From positions 52,118,196 to 52,182,195 of the forward strand of contig OX123196.2 of the NCBI GenBank assembly GCA_944739405.2: a stretch of DNA of 64,000 bases. Reading direction: 5' to 3'. Position numbers and translations under genes: made by a program. Below, piece after piece: positions 47,401-59,900 of this stretch. Origin of the DNA: Euclidia mi (lineage: Eukaryota > Arthropoda > Insecta > Lepidoptera > Erebidae). Numbering within the stretch: the first letter of the stretch is position 1; every line of letters starts with the position of its first letter. The notes under the pieces were generated by a model. The model was not told where the DNA came from, made no database searches, and saw nothing but the letters and a program-made list of their open reading frames with translations.

Positions 47401-47453
47401 ACTTGTTTGATATATGTGCCTATATCTTATGATCATCAATCAATCAATCATCA
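44403..47453. other. Intronic stretch without recognised genes
   Basis: A 13-bp hairpin ACTTACTTTTGAA/TTCAAAAGTAAGT is at about 46138-46167, and a T-tract at 47041-47052. The minus-strand frame at 47179-47439 is Arg/Leu-rich without a recognisable family. Nothing else supported. Confidence 0.4.
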
Positions 47454-47529
47454 TCTTAATATATAAAATCCTTGCGTTACTGACTGACTGACAGACACGC
47501 TACAGCCGAAATTACTGGTCACAAGAAGA

Positions 47530-48850
47530 TGAAATTCAGCATGTATGTTCCTTCAGGAGTGTAGGGTAGCACTAAGAGAGGATTTTTGGAGATTCCACCC
47601 CTAAAGGGGGTAAAACTGGGTGTCAAAGTTGGTATGAAACTTTTTATTCCCTCAATGGATTGACTCCAAACTTTGTATATTAGTTCCTCAAACAACGATA
47701 GTGAACACTAAGAATTATTTTTCTGAAAATTTCTCCCCTAAGGGGGTAAGATAGGGGTCAAAGTTTGTATGTAACTTTTTATCTCTGTAATGGATTGACT
47801 TCAAACTTTGTATATTGGTTCCTTAAACGACGATAGTGAACACTAAGAATTTGTTTTTTAAATTCCGGCCCTCAGGGGGTGAGATAGGGGTCAAAGTGTG
47901 TTACTTATTATTCCTTCAGTGGATTGACTTCAAACTTTATATATTGGTTCCTCAAATGATGATAGTGAACACTAAGAATTTGTTTCTTTGGAAATTTCTT
48001 CCCTAAGGGGGTAAGATAGGGGTCAAAGTTTGTATGAAACTTTTTATTCTTTTAATGGATTGACTTCAAACTTTGTATATTGGTTCCTCAAACGACGATA
48101 GTGAACGCTAAGAATTTGTTTTTCGAAAATTCGAACCCTCAGGAGTAAGATAGGGGTTCAAAGTGTGTATGAAACGAAACTTATTATTCCTTCAGTGGAT
48201 TGACTTCAAACTTTGTATATTGGCTCCTCAAATGACAATAGTGAACACTAAGAATTAGTTTTTTGGGAATTCCACCCCTAAGAGGGTAAGATTGAGGGTT
48301 AAAGTTTGTATGTAACTTTTTATTCCTTTAATGGATTGACTTCAAACTTTGTATATTGGTTCCTCAAACGATGAAAGTGAATACTAAGACTTTGTTTTTT
48401 GTAAATTCCTACCCTCCGGGGGTTAGATAGGGATTCAAAGTGTGTATTAAACGAAACTTATAATTCCTTCAGTGTATTGACTTTAAACTTTGTATATTGT
48501 TTTCTTTAATAACCTTACTAAACATTAAGAAAATCTTTTAGGAATTTCTTACCCTAAAGGGTTAAAAAGGGAAGTCGGAATTTGTATGAAACCTTTTTAT
48601 TCCTTCATTGGATTAACTTCAAACTTTATATATAGGTTCCTCAAATGACGTTAGTGAACACCAAGAAGCTCCCCTATGGGGCTTAAGAAAGGTGTCCCAT
48701 TTTGTAATATAAGAAAAACTTCAATGGATTCACTTGAAACTTTGTATATCAGTTCCTCAAGTGAAGTTAGTGAATTCACCACTAAAACGGGAAATTCAAA
48801 AAGGGGTCCCAGTTTGTATCAAACTTTTAATTCCTTCACTTGATTTTTTC
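47530..48850 (+). repeat. Minisatellite of about 136 bp, roughly nine units
   Basis: The block GGATTGACTTCAAACTTTG recurs at intervals of 116 to 141 bases, mostly 135-141: anchors near 47661, 47796, 47925, 48061, 48201, 48337, 48478, 48614 and 48730. Other shared pieces are GGTTCCTCAAACGACGATAG and GTGAACACTAAGAATTTG, with AAGGGGGTAAGATAGGGGTC. Alternate units look more alike than neighbours (GTATGTAACTTTTTAT versus GAAACGAAACTTATTATTCC), hinting at a two-unit higher-order repeat. Confidence 0.75.
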
Positions 48851-49299
48851 ACCGCCCCTGATGTGCATTTAATTTTCATTAATTTAATGCGGCTGGCTCT
48901 CATCTAAGCGCTGTTCATCTTCACTAACTAAAATGTGGGATGGTTCTTTATATGACCAATAGAAGCCAAAATACTTAGAACCGTTATTTTGCTATTTTTA
49001 AGCCGGTAAGCATTTTTCATTTTTTATCAGTTATCTACTTTGTCCAACTGCTGACCAAGGCTTCTCTCATTTCTTTAATCTTAAATAGTTAAATACTAAG
49101 AAAGGGTTTTTGAACTTGGTTAATTTATTTTACATTGTTTTGCAATGTCGCTGAGATATAGGTATAAATTTATACTGCTACGGAATCCTTGACTCATTTA
49201 ATTTTAACTAGCTTTTGCAAGCAGCTACGCTTAAATGAATCTATATATCTAAATAGACAGACAGAAAAACAATCTAAATAGATCATTAGGGTACTGGAA

Positions 49300-49536
49300 A
49301 CGTATCCCCTAGGGGTAGGCAGATGTGTAATATTACACCCACATTTCGCCATGTTGCATATTAGGTCTTACGTAATAGGGGGCGAGCCTATTGCCGTTAC
49401 CGGGCATATTGGCAGACTCCGTGCTGCTACTGAGAATTCGGCAAAACTCAGTAATACTTTTGCCCGACCCGGGAGTCGAACCCGAGACCGCCCGTTTAGT
49501 AGACGCATACGCTATCCACTGTACCACGGAGGCAGT
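49300..49536 (-). mobile_element. tRNA-headed SINE, family A
   Basis: Inverse of the family: ends in ACCACGGAGGCAGT on the plus strand (head), with GAGTCGAACCCGAGAC as box B complement, CGTGCTGCTACTGAGAATTC body, and tail complement AGGGGTAGGCAGATG at the left. The open frames on both strands here are SINE artefacts. Confidence 0.75.
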
Positions 49537-50236
49537 CAAATATTATTTTTTTGTATAATCTGTCTGTATATACCTAAAATCCTTGCATTACTGATTGACT
49601 GACAGACATACTACAGCCGAAACAACTGAGCGCAAATAGATGAAATTTAGCATGTATGTTCCTTGAGGTGTGTAGGGGCACACTAAGAGAGGATTTTTGG
49701 AAATTCCTCCCCTAAAGGGCTTAAACTGGTTGTAAGAATTTGCATGAAAGTTTTTATTCCCTCAATGGATTAACTCTAAACTTTGTATACCTATTGGTTC
49801 CTCAAATGAAGTTAGTGAACACTAAGAAAGTCTTTTTGGAAATTCTTACACTAAGAGGATAAAAAGGGAAGTCATAGTTTGCATAGAACCTTTTATGCCT
49901 TCAAGGCATTAACTTCATACTTTGTTTATTGGGTCCGCAAATGACGTTAACGAACACAAAGACATTTATTTTGGAAATTTTCCTCTAAGAGGGTGGAAAC
50001 GGGAATCAGAGTTGGTGTAAAAACTTTAATTTTTCATTGGAATCACTTCAATCTTCTGTGTATATAAAATCTTTTCGTTACTGACTGACTGACAGACACA
50101 TTACAGAACGAAATTACTGGGCGCAAGAAGGTTAAATTTAGCGTGTATGCTTCTTGAGGAGGGTAGGGGTGTTTGTACAAAATAATAAATCTAATCGTAA
50201 TTTACGCGTGCGAAGCAGCGGGCAATAGCTAGTAAA

Positions 50237-50400
50237 CATATATAAAATTCTTGCGTTAATGACTAACTGACAGACAACGCATAGCCGAGTCGCTGGACAA
50301 GCTAAACTTTGTCATCTATGTTCCTTGAAGAGTGTAGGGGAGTAATATGAGAGGATTTTTGGAAATTCCACCCCCAAGGGGTAAAAAATTTCATGCGGGC
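50237..50400 (+). mobile_element. Truncated Helitron-like fragment
   Basis: TATATAAAATTCTTGCGTTA and a degenerate ACTAACTGACAGACA tract start just after the previous element's CTAG end. The copy stops near 50385 in a CACCCCCAAGGGG-type segment without a proper 3' end. Confidence 0.5.
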
Positions 50401-52400
50401 GGTGCCGCAGACGTAATCTATACTTCAATAAAAACTTCCAAAACCAGAAGGCAAATTCAGTAACCATTTCTGATAACAAAACTATTTATCATAACGATCA
50501 ATTACAATATCTCAATTCGAATAGTATCCATTACTCCATTACGATAAAAGTAAAAGCTATTCATTTATCATTCGCTATAAATGTTTTATATGAACGAAAT
50601 CAATCAAAATAATATTTGAAAACAATAAACGATAACTGTTTCTATCTAAAAAGTGGTAACAACAAAAAGCCCTTTCATATGTAGCTACTGCACTAAATTG
50701 ATTCAACATTCTTAGGCTGCGGAATGCAGGGCTGTCATTTTATGAAAAATATGTATTTAAAAATGTCTATGATAGGTTTAGCTCTGCAGCTCGTAGATAA
50801 TGTGTTTTATGTTTATACTTACTGTTGTGGAGATCCTTATTGTAACCTTAATATGTTTTTAAAGCTATGCGAAGTATCCTGTATTTAAGATCATATGCTC
50901 TCCGAGTCAGTTGATGATCAGTACTCTGTTGGGTACGCAGGATTTAAAGCACTGGGCAATTTTCACTTCAAAACATTACATATTGCTATGAGTAAATATG
51001 GCATGGCATGAGACATTAGGTATCAAAATGTAGAAATAAAGTGCCTCAATACAAAGAAACACGTCTAACTAACTCGTCAGCGCTAAGCAGCCCAAGACTT
51101 TGTTTACAGTTTGAGTTGTATTTTGAGTCAAGTTACCACAGATCTCGTTCCGACCATCAGTCTGCTTGCTTAACGATGCGGAAACGATCGCTGTCACAGA
51201 ATTTATGATACAGACTGATACCATCAGTCTTTTTCTAGCTGCTTATAAGTATTTAGGCGTCGAAATTAATAATATATCATGTTTACACACACATTACCCT
51301 CAGATAATATGTAATTATCTGATTTATTGCTAATATAAAATAATTTGTTGATTGAAAGTCAGGTCATTTTTTGTTGTGTGCTGAAAGTGTGTTTTTGGGT
51401 TTATACGCTCGTTTTACCAACACCCATGCCTTATCAATACTTGATAAAGAGATAAGAAGGCAAAGGGCCTGAGCCTCATTTGCAGGATGTCGTTACTTTA
51501 TCAATTTTCGAGAGAGAATGGGTACGGGGCTTGGGCCTTTGACTTAAATACTTAGATAGATGGTTGTTTAGGTATATCTGAACGTAACACTGAGTTCCAC
51601 AATGAAACTCCTTATTTCTTAGATACATTAGTTTCAGGTACCTAATAAAGGTGTACCAAATTACCTACTCTCTTTTTGATAGTGTATCTAAAATTAACGC
51701 CAGAACTACAAAACAATATTAATGAGCGTTCGCGACCTAGGATTAGAACTAGAGATTTCGTGATGACCCAAACCAACTAGATAAACTTAAATAATGCCAC
51801 TACATCCTGCTTAGGTTTTTTTTTAAGGGATAGGATCTCTCCATTTCCATTTTTGTGACAGCCCTGGATGAACTCTTCCGGCATCGCTAATAGGTAGAAT
51901 AGTAGATTACAGTCATTACGACTCCGAGCGGTTTGTTGTCTCTTCTCAATTGAGTGTAATTGCTCGCGTTGTTCCAGATTGTTAAATCGTAATAGCAACT
52001 TACGGCCAGTTGCTGCCAGATTAAGTTGCTATCTGTACTGATTTTATACTACGCCGTTATATTACGGGAGGTTAGTTAGTTAGTTAGTTGGACAGGTGTT
52101 TTCCGCACTTAGCCACTTAATTGGGCCATTGTGCGTATATTACGGGAGGTAGATAGAAATGTATAATTTACTATTGTATTTGATTAACTTGTTGCTTCCC
52201 ATGGTAAGATTGAACACTAGGCGCCATGTTACAAAGTTCCACTGGCAATTCACTTGGGTCTGCTGTGTTTTAGGGTTGCTGTTTTTATCAGAAATTAGAC
52301 ATTAGCTGTCATATATTTCCTTCATTTTACGTGAGTAAAAATATACCTATCTGTCTGTTCCGGTAATATATGTGTAGGTGGACGTATATTTCAAAACTTT
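50401..52400. other. Intronic stretch; short hairpin and direct repeat only
   Basis: ATAGCAACTTA (51992-52002) pairs with 52022-52032. TATATTACGGGAGGT occurs twice (about 52058 and 52136). A GTTA tetramer run lies at 52071-52090. No gene supported; the minus-strand frame at 51777-51998 is unrecognised. Confidence 0.4.
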
Positions 52401-52470
52401 CATGATTTCTCTCTTTTGTTGCAGGTATGAGTTACAAACATACAAATGGGCCTTAAAAACTGTGAGTTGA
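52401..52470 (+). promoter_or_regulatory. Candidate recursive splice site or 37-nt micro-exon
   Basis: A pyrimidine-rich run TTTCTCTCTTTTGTTGCAG ends at 52424 and is followed immediately by GTATGAGT. An acceptor directly abutting a donor is the signature of a recursive (ratchet) splice site, used to remove long introns in steps. It lies 24 kb into the second intron of the lectin-like gene. Alternatively 52425-52461 could be a 37-nt exon: it accepts the AG carried from exon 2 (AGG, Arg), stays open for 12 codons (YELQTYKWALKT) and is followed by GTGAGT. The peptide has no Cys where a SUEL domain would need one, so I favour the recursive site. Confidence 0.35.
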
Positions 52471-52903
52471 ACACATTCAACTTCCACTCTTCGAAAATAT
52501 TATATGAATGTTTATGAATAAACATTAAATTTGTTAGCTGAACGCGACAAACCACCGTTGACAGCGAGCATAAACGCAAAATTATTACAGGTCCAGCATA
52601 CGACCAGTTACAATATAATCTGTGTGTTTTGTGATAAAATATTTTCGCCTTCTCCCGATTTAGTCCTGATTTAAAGGAAAAATGGATAGAATTTGCGGCG
52701 ACGTATAAAGAGGAAAGACGTGTTTATTTATAAGGGTTGACAGAAAGGCATATTTTATCAAATTAACGGTACTGACCCGTCAGAGAAGTAGCCTTTGTCC
52801 TATTATTTGGGTCAAAGTAAATGTATCTCATAGGAAAATAAAGGACGGTCTTGTCGCTGCTTTGATAAATATTCGTAGAAAATATTCTGTTCGGCATTCG
52901 AAT

Positions 52904-53120
52904 TGACTGCACGGTTGGCGTAGTGGTTTAAGCGGCCGCCTCGCCGCTTGACACTGCGCTGAGTGTTGTGGGTTCGATCCCCACCTGAGACAACACTTTG
53001 TGTGATTCACAAAATGTTGTATCGAGTCTGGGTGTTGATTGTGTGCGTTAGTTGTATGTTTGTAAAGTCCCCGCGATACAGGATTTAGTTCTAATGCGGG
53101 AGTTGTCTTTAAAAAAAAAA
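52904..53120 (+). mobile_element. tRNA-headed SINE, family B, full-length with poly-A
   Basis: Head GCACGGTTGGCGTAGTGG (box A) and GTGGGTTCGATCCCCAC (box B), body ACAACACTTTGTGTGA and GTAAAGTCCCCGCGATACAG, ending GGAGTTGTCTTT then ten A. The full copy at 61389 differs at only a handful of positions. Confidence 0.85.
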
Positions 53121-55496
53121 CATACTCTGCGAGTTTATGCAACCCGAATATTTATTTATGGTATTTGTGTTCCAATTTTAAATTAATGGTTCGGGACAAA
53201 GGTGCTAAATAAGTTTGTGAAACAAGTTTTCTTTATTATTTGCATTTTAATATCAAATTCACGCACTTTAGTGACTCGACACAAATATATAATCAAAAGC
53301 AAAAATAAAAGTGAACCTGACATTAAATGATACGAAAAGCATGTTCAAAGATATCCTACCTTACATACAAAATATTTTATCCAAGTTTGCAATCATTGAC
53401 ATCATGTATTTCTGATTTCCATTTAGAGCCGAGAAGCGTTACTAGAGTCATTATATAATTTTCAATAACGATTTGAATTGAAATATTATATTTATTTTAT
53501 TATATTCGAACTTCGATTCAAAGAGTTTAAGGATCGACCGAAATACAATTCGAATGCATTTAAATTGGGTTGATCCTTTGGCTTCTTACACACAAAATAT
53601 AAACCGTAGATTACTCAACCCTTCTTACTTTCTATTTCCTGCCAGTGCCACCCATCAACGCTGTAAAGTCTTAACCGTCTAATGCTGAATCGTAAAACAT
53701 CGGTTTTATGAAGTAACGCTAAATGAACACGTAACGTATGAAGTTTTATATTTTAGTTGACTTTTACGATTCACTCTACAGAGCCCTCAGAGAGGGATGG
53801 TCGTAACGTGTCTAGTATTGTGAATGCCAGACTTGAGTGATAGCCAGATTTATATAAACATAAACCTTTGTGGTTTTCTCTGATGCTGTTTGTAACTGTA
53901 TAATTATGTCAAATTGTTTATGTGATAAATAAAAAATAAAAAAAATTGGAACAAGGCAAAAGGTTTTTTTTAAGGTGCGGTTTCACTGTACCTACTATAC
54001 TTATCGAATGTGGTGGTGGTGTTGAAAATCGGTGATACAATGGTTTGCTTACTAATTTCAATGCGCCAGTGGCAGCTGTTTCGTAGGTTAGAGATTACCA
54101 CTACATAAAATATTACTAAATTTCTATAATTATCTCACTATTTTGTGACGTCATCTTTATACGGCCTGAATGCTCTGAATTATTTTAAGCATTACAATAT
54201 TTTTTGGATTCTTATTTAGAATGTAAATCTTGCTCACAGGCGGATAAAAACACCTTTCACATGACATAAACTTTCACTAAGCACTTTTCTCGTTTTCGTT
54301 TCTACTGTCACCCGTCAGTCGAGTCGTAAAATTTTTCGCTTTGGAGTTCCAAATAAAGAAAAAGTAACGGGTAACAGTTAATTCTTAAAACAATTTTATT
54401 TAAAAATGGTAACATTGATTTGTTTTGGTTAATAGAGTTATCAAGGGCTTGTTGACAAATAATGTTAGCTCTACAATTGTCGTAAATCACGGCTGTCAGT
54501 TTTAATTAAACTATGAAGCCCTTGTTCCCATCATCAAACGTCTTGCATTTGACATCCCTATAACAAAATCTACCAAAATTATACAGTGGAAAATTTACTT
54601 TAAGCTTAATGGAATAAGATAACATTTCCTTTATGGACCTAGTCTAGTTCACGGACAAAGCGGTTCGAATTTCAAACAAATCGTCTACGTCACAACATTA
54701 TGACGGCAGTGTAACAAGACTGTTTCGAATTGTTTTAAGCACATTGCTGTCTGTTTATAAGATACATTAAGCGATCTCGTTACCCAGTGAACGATGGATG
54801 TATATTTATTATAATTTTAATACAAGTGTGGTAGAGATAGATTGATGGTTTAGTATGGAGTTAATGGTTGATTCTATTGTACTGATTTATGTTCCTTTTA
54901 AGATTAAAGAGAGACTCGTCTTTACATATTCGTCGGCGTTTTAAAGAGCCTTTGGGACTTGAATAGTAATTAGTGTAAGAATTTCTTTTGATTCGTAGCT
55001 GTTGCAATGGGCAGGTGTAGGAAGCTTTAACTCTATTAATGGGTGGCTCGTAAATCTCTTTTTTCATTAACTTTTACGGTTAAATAGCATTGCGAGAGTA
55101 ACTTGTTAATTGTTCTTTCATTTACAGATTTCAATACTAAAATGGTTTATCAAAGGTGTTATTGTATTACTTGTACCTACAGTAAGTATCTCAGTAATTG
55201 TCAAATCACTAAATGTTTATACAGTAGGTAGGTACTTGTACAAAAATATGATGTGTGAAAAAGGCTGTCATTACTATCCATTCGGGCGTTAAACGTTGCA
55301 CAGTGTGGACGCGTGTCGCCCGTCCTGTGACTATTTTTATTCTAAATTCACTGATTGGCCAGTTAATATTCTTCGAATTCTCCGTTACTCATTAAGTGTT
55401 TAAAGCTGTGGGACACTCCCACTGGGCAGTCCTAGAGCGAGATACAACTAATTCTATCAGTATTCCAAGAAACCATTTGAAAAAAGTGATTGTGAT
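53121..55496. other. Intronic stretch without recognised genes
   Basis: An A-rich run following GTTTATGTGATAAATAAAAA at about 53918-53947 may be a retroposon tail. Nothing else recognised. The TTTCATTTACAG site before 55129 is followed by a quick stop and no donor in frame. Confidence 0.4.
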
Positions 55497-55563
55497 TTGT
55501 GGATTTGAACTCGAGGTGCGTGCGTGAGTGTCCGGTGTGTTATCCTTCGAGCCACCGAGCAGG
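55497..55563 (-). repeat. tRNA-like segment on the minus strand
   Basis: The minus strand reads TGCTCGGTGGCTCGAAGGA (box A-like) and CTCGAGTTCAAATCC (box B-like), with about 30 bases between them. It could be the head of a further SINE type or a decayed tRNA. It lies 200 bases upstream of the LINE ORF1, so it may have been the LINE's target or part of its 5' region. Confidence 0.4.
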
Positions 55564-55762
55564 TAGCTATGGTCGACGAAATAGTGATCCGATACGTGCG
55601 CCACTGACGTCACAGCGCTACGGTCGCGTGCTACGTGGAGCCTGCAAACACTGTACCTGCTACGCAAACATTAATGGTGTGTTACTGATAAGTTATCATA
55701 CAGCTAAAATTCTGTAATACGATTCTTTTCTGCCCAGTAAAGTTGTAATTATTCAAAATAAA

Positions 55763-56734
55763 ATGCTGGCTACACGGCGTTCTCCAACTAAAAAGAAATC
55801 CAATACCTCGAGCCCAACTCAGGCAAAATCTGAATCAGATATTAGTTCGGCGACTTTGCGGTGTGACTTCGTGAATACAACCAGAAACAAACGTCAACGA
55901 GGGGAAAATTTATCAAAAAAAGAGCAACTTCTGAGCTCGGAAGATCTTCACGATGAACTGTGAAACTGGAAGAGAGACCAGGACAGTAATATCTCTAAGA
56001 TCCTAGCTGAACAAACGACTTTAATAACAAAACTAGCAGCAGACATTGGTGAAATTAAAACTCAAAACTCCCAAATAAAGGCATCTAATGATGAAATTCG
56101 GAAGGTGAATGAAGAGATGACGGCACCAATGTCTATTATAAACAATCAATTTGAGGATCTGAAGAAATAGGTTGAAGCCCTGAGGAAGGAAAGGCAGGAC
56201 CAACAAAGATACATAGAAAATCTCGAAAGGAAGATATTAGACCTACAACTCAAATCGCGCTCATCTGGAATCGAACTTCGAAATATTCCGCATGAAAGCT
56301 CTGAGAATACCGCCTCGCTAGTGACTACAGTATGCAAACTAGGAGAAGCTGTTGGAGTTCGTATCTCTGAAGGCGAGCTGCGCGACATATATCGACTACC
56401 GGGAAAACCAACCAATACTGCAACTCCTCGCCCAATAATCGCTGAGTTTACTAAGGTGCAAACGAAACAAACGCTTATCTCTGCCGTAAGATCCTACAAT
56501 ACAGGAAAGCCTAAAGAAGAAAAAATCAGCACAACAGTCATCGGTATTTCAGGAAAACTCCAACCTATCTTTGTCTCCGAACAATTGCCAGCTGCCTCTA
56601 AAAAACTGTTTCATCTAGCAAGGGAATTTGCCAAGAACAACAACTACAAATACTGCTGGATATCCAATGGCAATATATTTCTACGGAAGATTGAGGGAGA
56701 CAAGCAAATACTTATAAATTCAAAACATAGGTAA
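55763..56734 (+). pseudogene. LINE ORF1: coiled-coil nucleic-acid-binding protein with two stops
   Basis: A single frame of about 324 codons, broken by TGA after HDEL (about 55960) and TAG after EDLKK (about 56168). The N-terminus is Lys/Ser/Thr-rich (residues 1-60). The middle (about residues 65-160) is heptad-like and charged (ITKLAADIGEIKTQNSQIK, EALRKERQDQ), consistent with a coiled coil. The C-terminal part has LRNIPHESSENTASL, DIYRLPGKP and FHLAREFAKNNNYKYCW. This layout matches ORF1 proteins of lepidopteran LINEs often annotated as FP25K-like or zinc-finger-like. No CCHC knuckle is visible. ORF1 would coat LINE RNA. 220 bases separate it from ORF2. Confidence 0.75.
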
Positions 56735-56954
56735 CAAAAAATTGTGACTATCTACAATCATTCTCTATTGTTATATCGGTCTCTTTACATCAACATTAAT
56801 TTTATTACACTTCTCTTACAAAACAATAATACACTCACAAATACGAACAGCACATACATATATACACAAAAATAACCATAAACACATACAAGGTAACACA
56901 AAATTACACTATATACACAAATCATCACAATCATCTCAATCCATACAACGGGCG

Positions 56955-59900
56955 GTGGTAATTAGTAAATTGTCTACATATGTCAAGACTCACAACAAAG
57001 GTCACCTTTATAGTTATATCATGGATCTATTTCACTATATCGTAATGGCTAACATAAACTCAATAAATAATGAACTCGAACAAATAAATATTAGCAACTC
57101 TTTCTCTTGCAATCCTGAGGACTGTATCAATTACTTAAACAAATCCACACGCGACATCAGAGTAATACATATAAATATACGGAGTATAAATAAAAATTTT
57201 GACCAATTTCAATTGTTATTGCAGTCTATTAAAATTGAGTTTGACATAATAATCCTGACCGAATGTTGGCCCAGCAAAGTAACCAACATACCACCAATGG
57301 ATAACTTTTACGCACACGCTACGCAAACAAACTCCAATCAAAACGATGGAGTCATAATATACACAAGATTGGGGTTACAAATCACGGTGTGGGAACCAAA
57401 TTTTAAAGGGGGCAATTGCCTAGTTTGCCAAATTGAAAACAAATTAACTATAGTAGCAGTATACCGCGCCCCTTCTTATAACTCAAAAGATAGTTTTGAT
57501 AACTTTCTAACAAGTTTAAATAGTATTTATAGACAGACATCAAACATACCAAATATTGCTCTAATAGGCGATATAAATATTGACATAAGAAAAAATAATA
57601 TGTCTGACCGGAGCCTTGACTACCTTATCTTAAATGCCTCTCAATGCCTGCTGCCTGCTCATTTGTTTCCTACACGATTGGACAACTGCTTAGACCACAT
57701 CATCTTAAAGACAAAACTACCAGCTACAACACTTGTTCTAAATTCATATATCACTGACCATAAACCCATCGTTTTAAATATAAGTAACACAAACCCAACA
57801 AGGAAGACAAGACATATCAACACCCGATTTAATCATGCAGCCATTAAATTAGAATAAGAATCAACAGATTTTACAATTATATACACAATTACAGATGCTA
57901 ACCTCGCTATGAATATATTCATAAATATAATAATGTCAGTCATGTCTAGACATAAAAAACATATCAAAATTCCCAAGCAAAAAAGAGTGATAAAGCCCTG
58001 GATTACCCCGGGCTTACTAAAATGTATCAGAAATAGAGACAGGCTGCATAAGCAATCTAGAAAATTTCCCGATAATCTTATTTTAAGAGTCACCTATACC
58101 CGTTATAGAAATTTCTGTAATTCATTACTTCGAAAACTGAAATTAAATTATCAGCAAAATGAGCTTGAGTAAGCCAGCAATAATCCTAAAGCGCTATGGA
58201 AAACTATAAAGGATATAACTAACACCCAAAGAATATGCACTAGTTCAGTCGAGCTACTTCAAATAGATGACAATCCTAGATTATCGATTAACAAAGTATG
58301 CAATTATTTTACTAGTGTAGATAAAAACATGGCAGAAAACATCATATCACGGGGTATTCGCTCACCAACTATGGTTCAAAATCACCTCTCAGTAGAATTA
58401 TACTCACCTGTTAATTCACTTGGGATTATAGAAGTAGATGAGATGGAAATCGAGTCCCTAATTCTCCAATTACGCAATGACTGTGCCGTTGGGTGGGATG
58501 GAATTTCGGCACTGTTATTAAAAAACAATCGTAATATTTTGATCCCTCATCTTACTTATCTCTACAGTCTTTGTTTACAAACAGGTGTTTTCCCGGATTG
58601 TCTTAAAAAAGCCTTAGTTCACCCTATTCACAAGGGTGGGGACAGAAACTGTGTCAGCAATTATAGACCCATATCAGTACTCCCTGCCCTCTCTAAAATA
58701 CTAGAAAAAATACTCAATAATCGATTACGTTCGTTCCTAGAAAAATTCAAACTCATATCTGACAACCAGTACGGGTTTAGGACAGGAGTATCAACAGAAG
58801 ATGCAGTACTTGATTTAACACAGTTCGTTGCCAATAAACTTGATAACAAAACAAAATGTTTGGGAATCTTTTTAGACCTCTCCAAAGCGTTCGACACAGT
58901 TTCTGTCCCCTTGCTTATCACTAAATTAGAACGCCTGGGTATACGCGGAACTGTCCTTGATATCTTCAGAGACTATTTGAAAAATCGCACTTAAAGAGTC
59001 AAGATCGATATGCTCCTAAGTGATGAAGACACGGTTAGTTATGGTGTCCCACAGGGAAGCATACTCGGTCCCACACTGTTCCTAATTTATGTGAACGAAC
59101 TTTGTAAAATTAACCTCCCTAACTCTAGGATATATGCATATGCCGACGACACCGCTATTATCGTCTATGGACAGACATGGGATTTCGTTAAAATTGAAGC
59201 AGAAAAAACACTCGCTAGAATAATAGAATGGCTAAATCAAAATCTTTTAACCTTGAATCTAAACAAAACATATTATATGCCTTTTGCAATACGTAGTAAC
59301 ACTCTTCCATCCCAAACCTACACAGTAATAGTTCATTCTTGCGTGGATCAATCATCACCTTGTACCAGCCAAACCCTCTGTAAAACTGACAGTGTAAAAT
59401 ACCTAGGGGTACACATAGATAACTTATTAAAATGGGACAAACATATTGACACACTTACTGTCCGAGTCATGCGCCTCATTCATGTCATCAAATTACTTAG
59501 GGAATGCGCTAATTATGAGACACTAAAAATGGTTTATCACGCTCTGTGCAAATCAATCATAGCATACTGTATATGTGTTAGGGGAGGAGCCAACAAAACC
59601 ATATTTGTTAGGGTGGAGAGAGCACAGAGAGCAATACTAAAAGTCATGGCAAAAAAACCAATTAGATACCCGACATCACAACTTTGTGCAGAATGCCAGT
59701 TATTAACGGTGCGTCAGCTCTATGTGCTCAAATCCATTCTCAGGAAACATACAAGCATCCCCCCCTCAAATCCAAGGAAGCGCACACATTTGCGCACACG
59801 CACCCCACACAACATTCGCTAGACACCAGTACAATATATTAAGCACACACATCTACAAGAAAGCACATAAACAACTAAATATTATTGACCACAATAGTCA

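Larger units (their letters stand above)
47454..50232 (+). mobile_element. Composite Helitron-like element with internal minisatellite
   Basis: Starts TCTTAATATATAAAATCC plus the GACTGACTGACAG tract at 47454 after A, and ends GCAGCGGGCAATAGCTAG at 50232 before T. Inside are the minisatellite at 47530-48850, non-repetitive sequence 48850-49200, an inverse 3' Helitron end (AACTAGCTTTTGC) near 49207, a SINE A copy (49300-49536) and further Helitron-like starts at about 49557 and 50057, each followed by more minisatellite-like units. It is probably several related elements nested or joined by recombination. No Rep/helicase coding is seen. Confidence 0.5.

Noticed and set aside
47179..47439. 86-codon minus-strand frame as a retroelement C-terminus
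   Set aside because: No recognisable reverse-transcriptase, integrase or other motif; could not be supported.
49333..49602. Overlapping open frames on both strands with GSTPGSG/GSRTRD-like peptides
   Set aside because: They are translations of the tRNA-headed SINE A copy; such box B-derived peptides recur wherever this SINE lies.
52828..53142. 104-codon minus-strand open frame
   Set aside because: It is the antisense of the SINE B copy, including RWGSNPQ from the box B complement.
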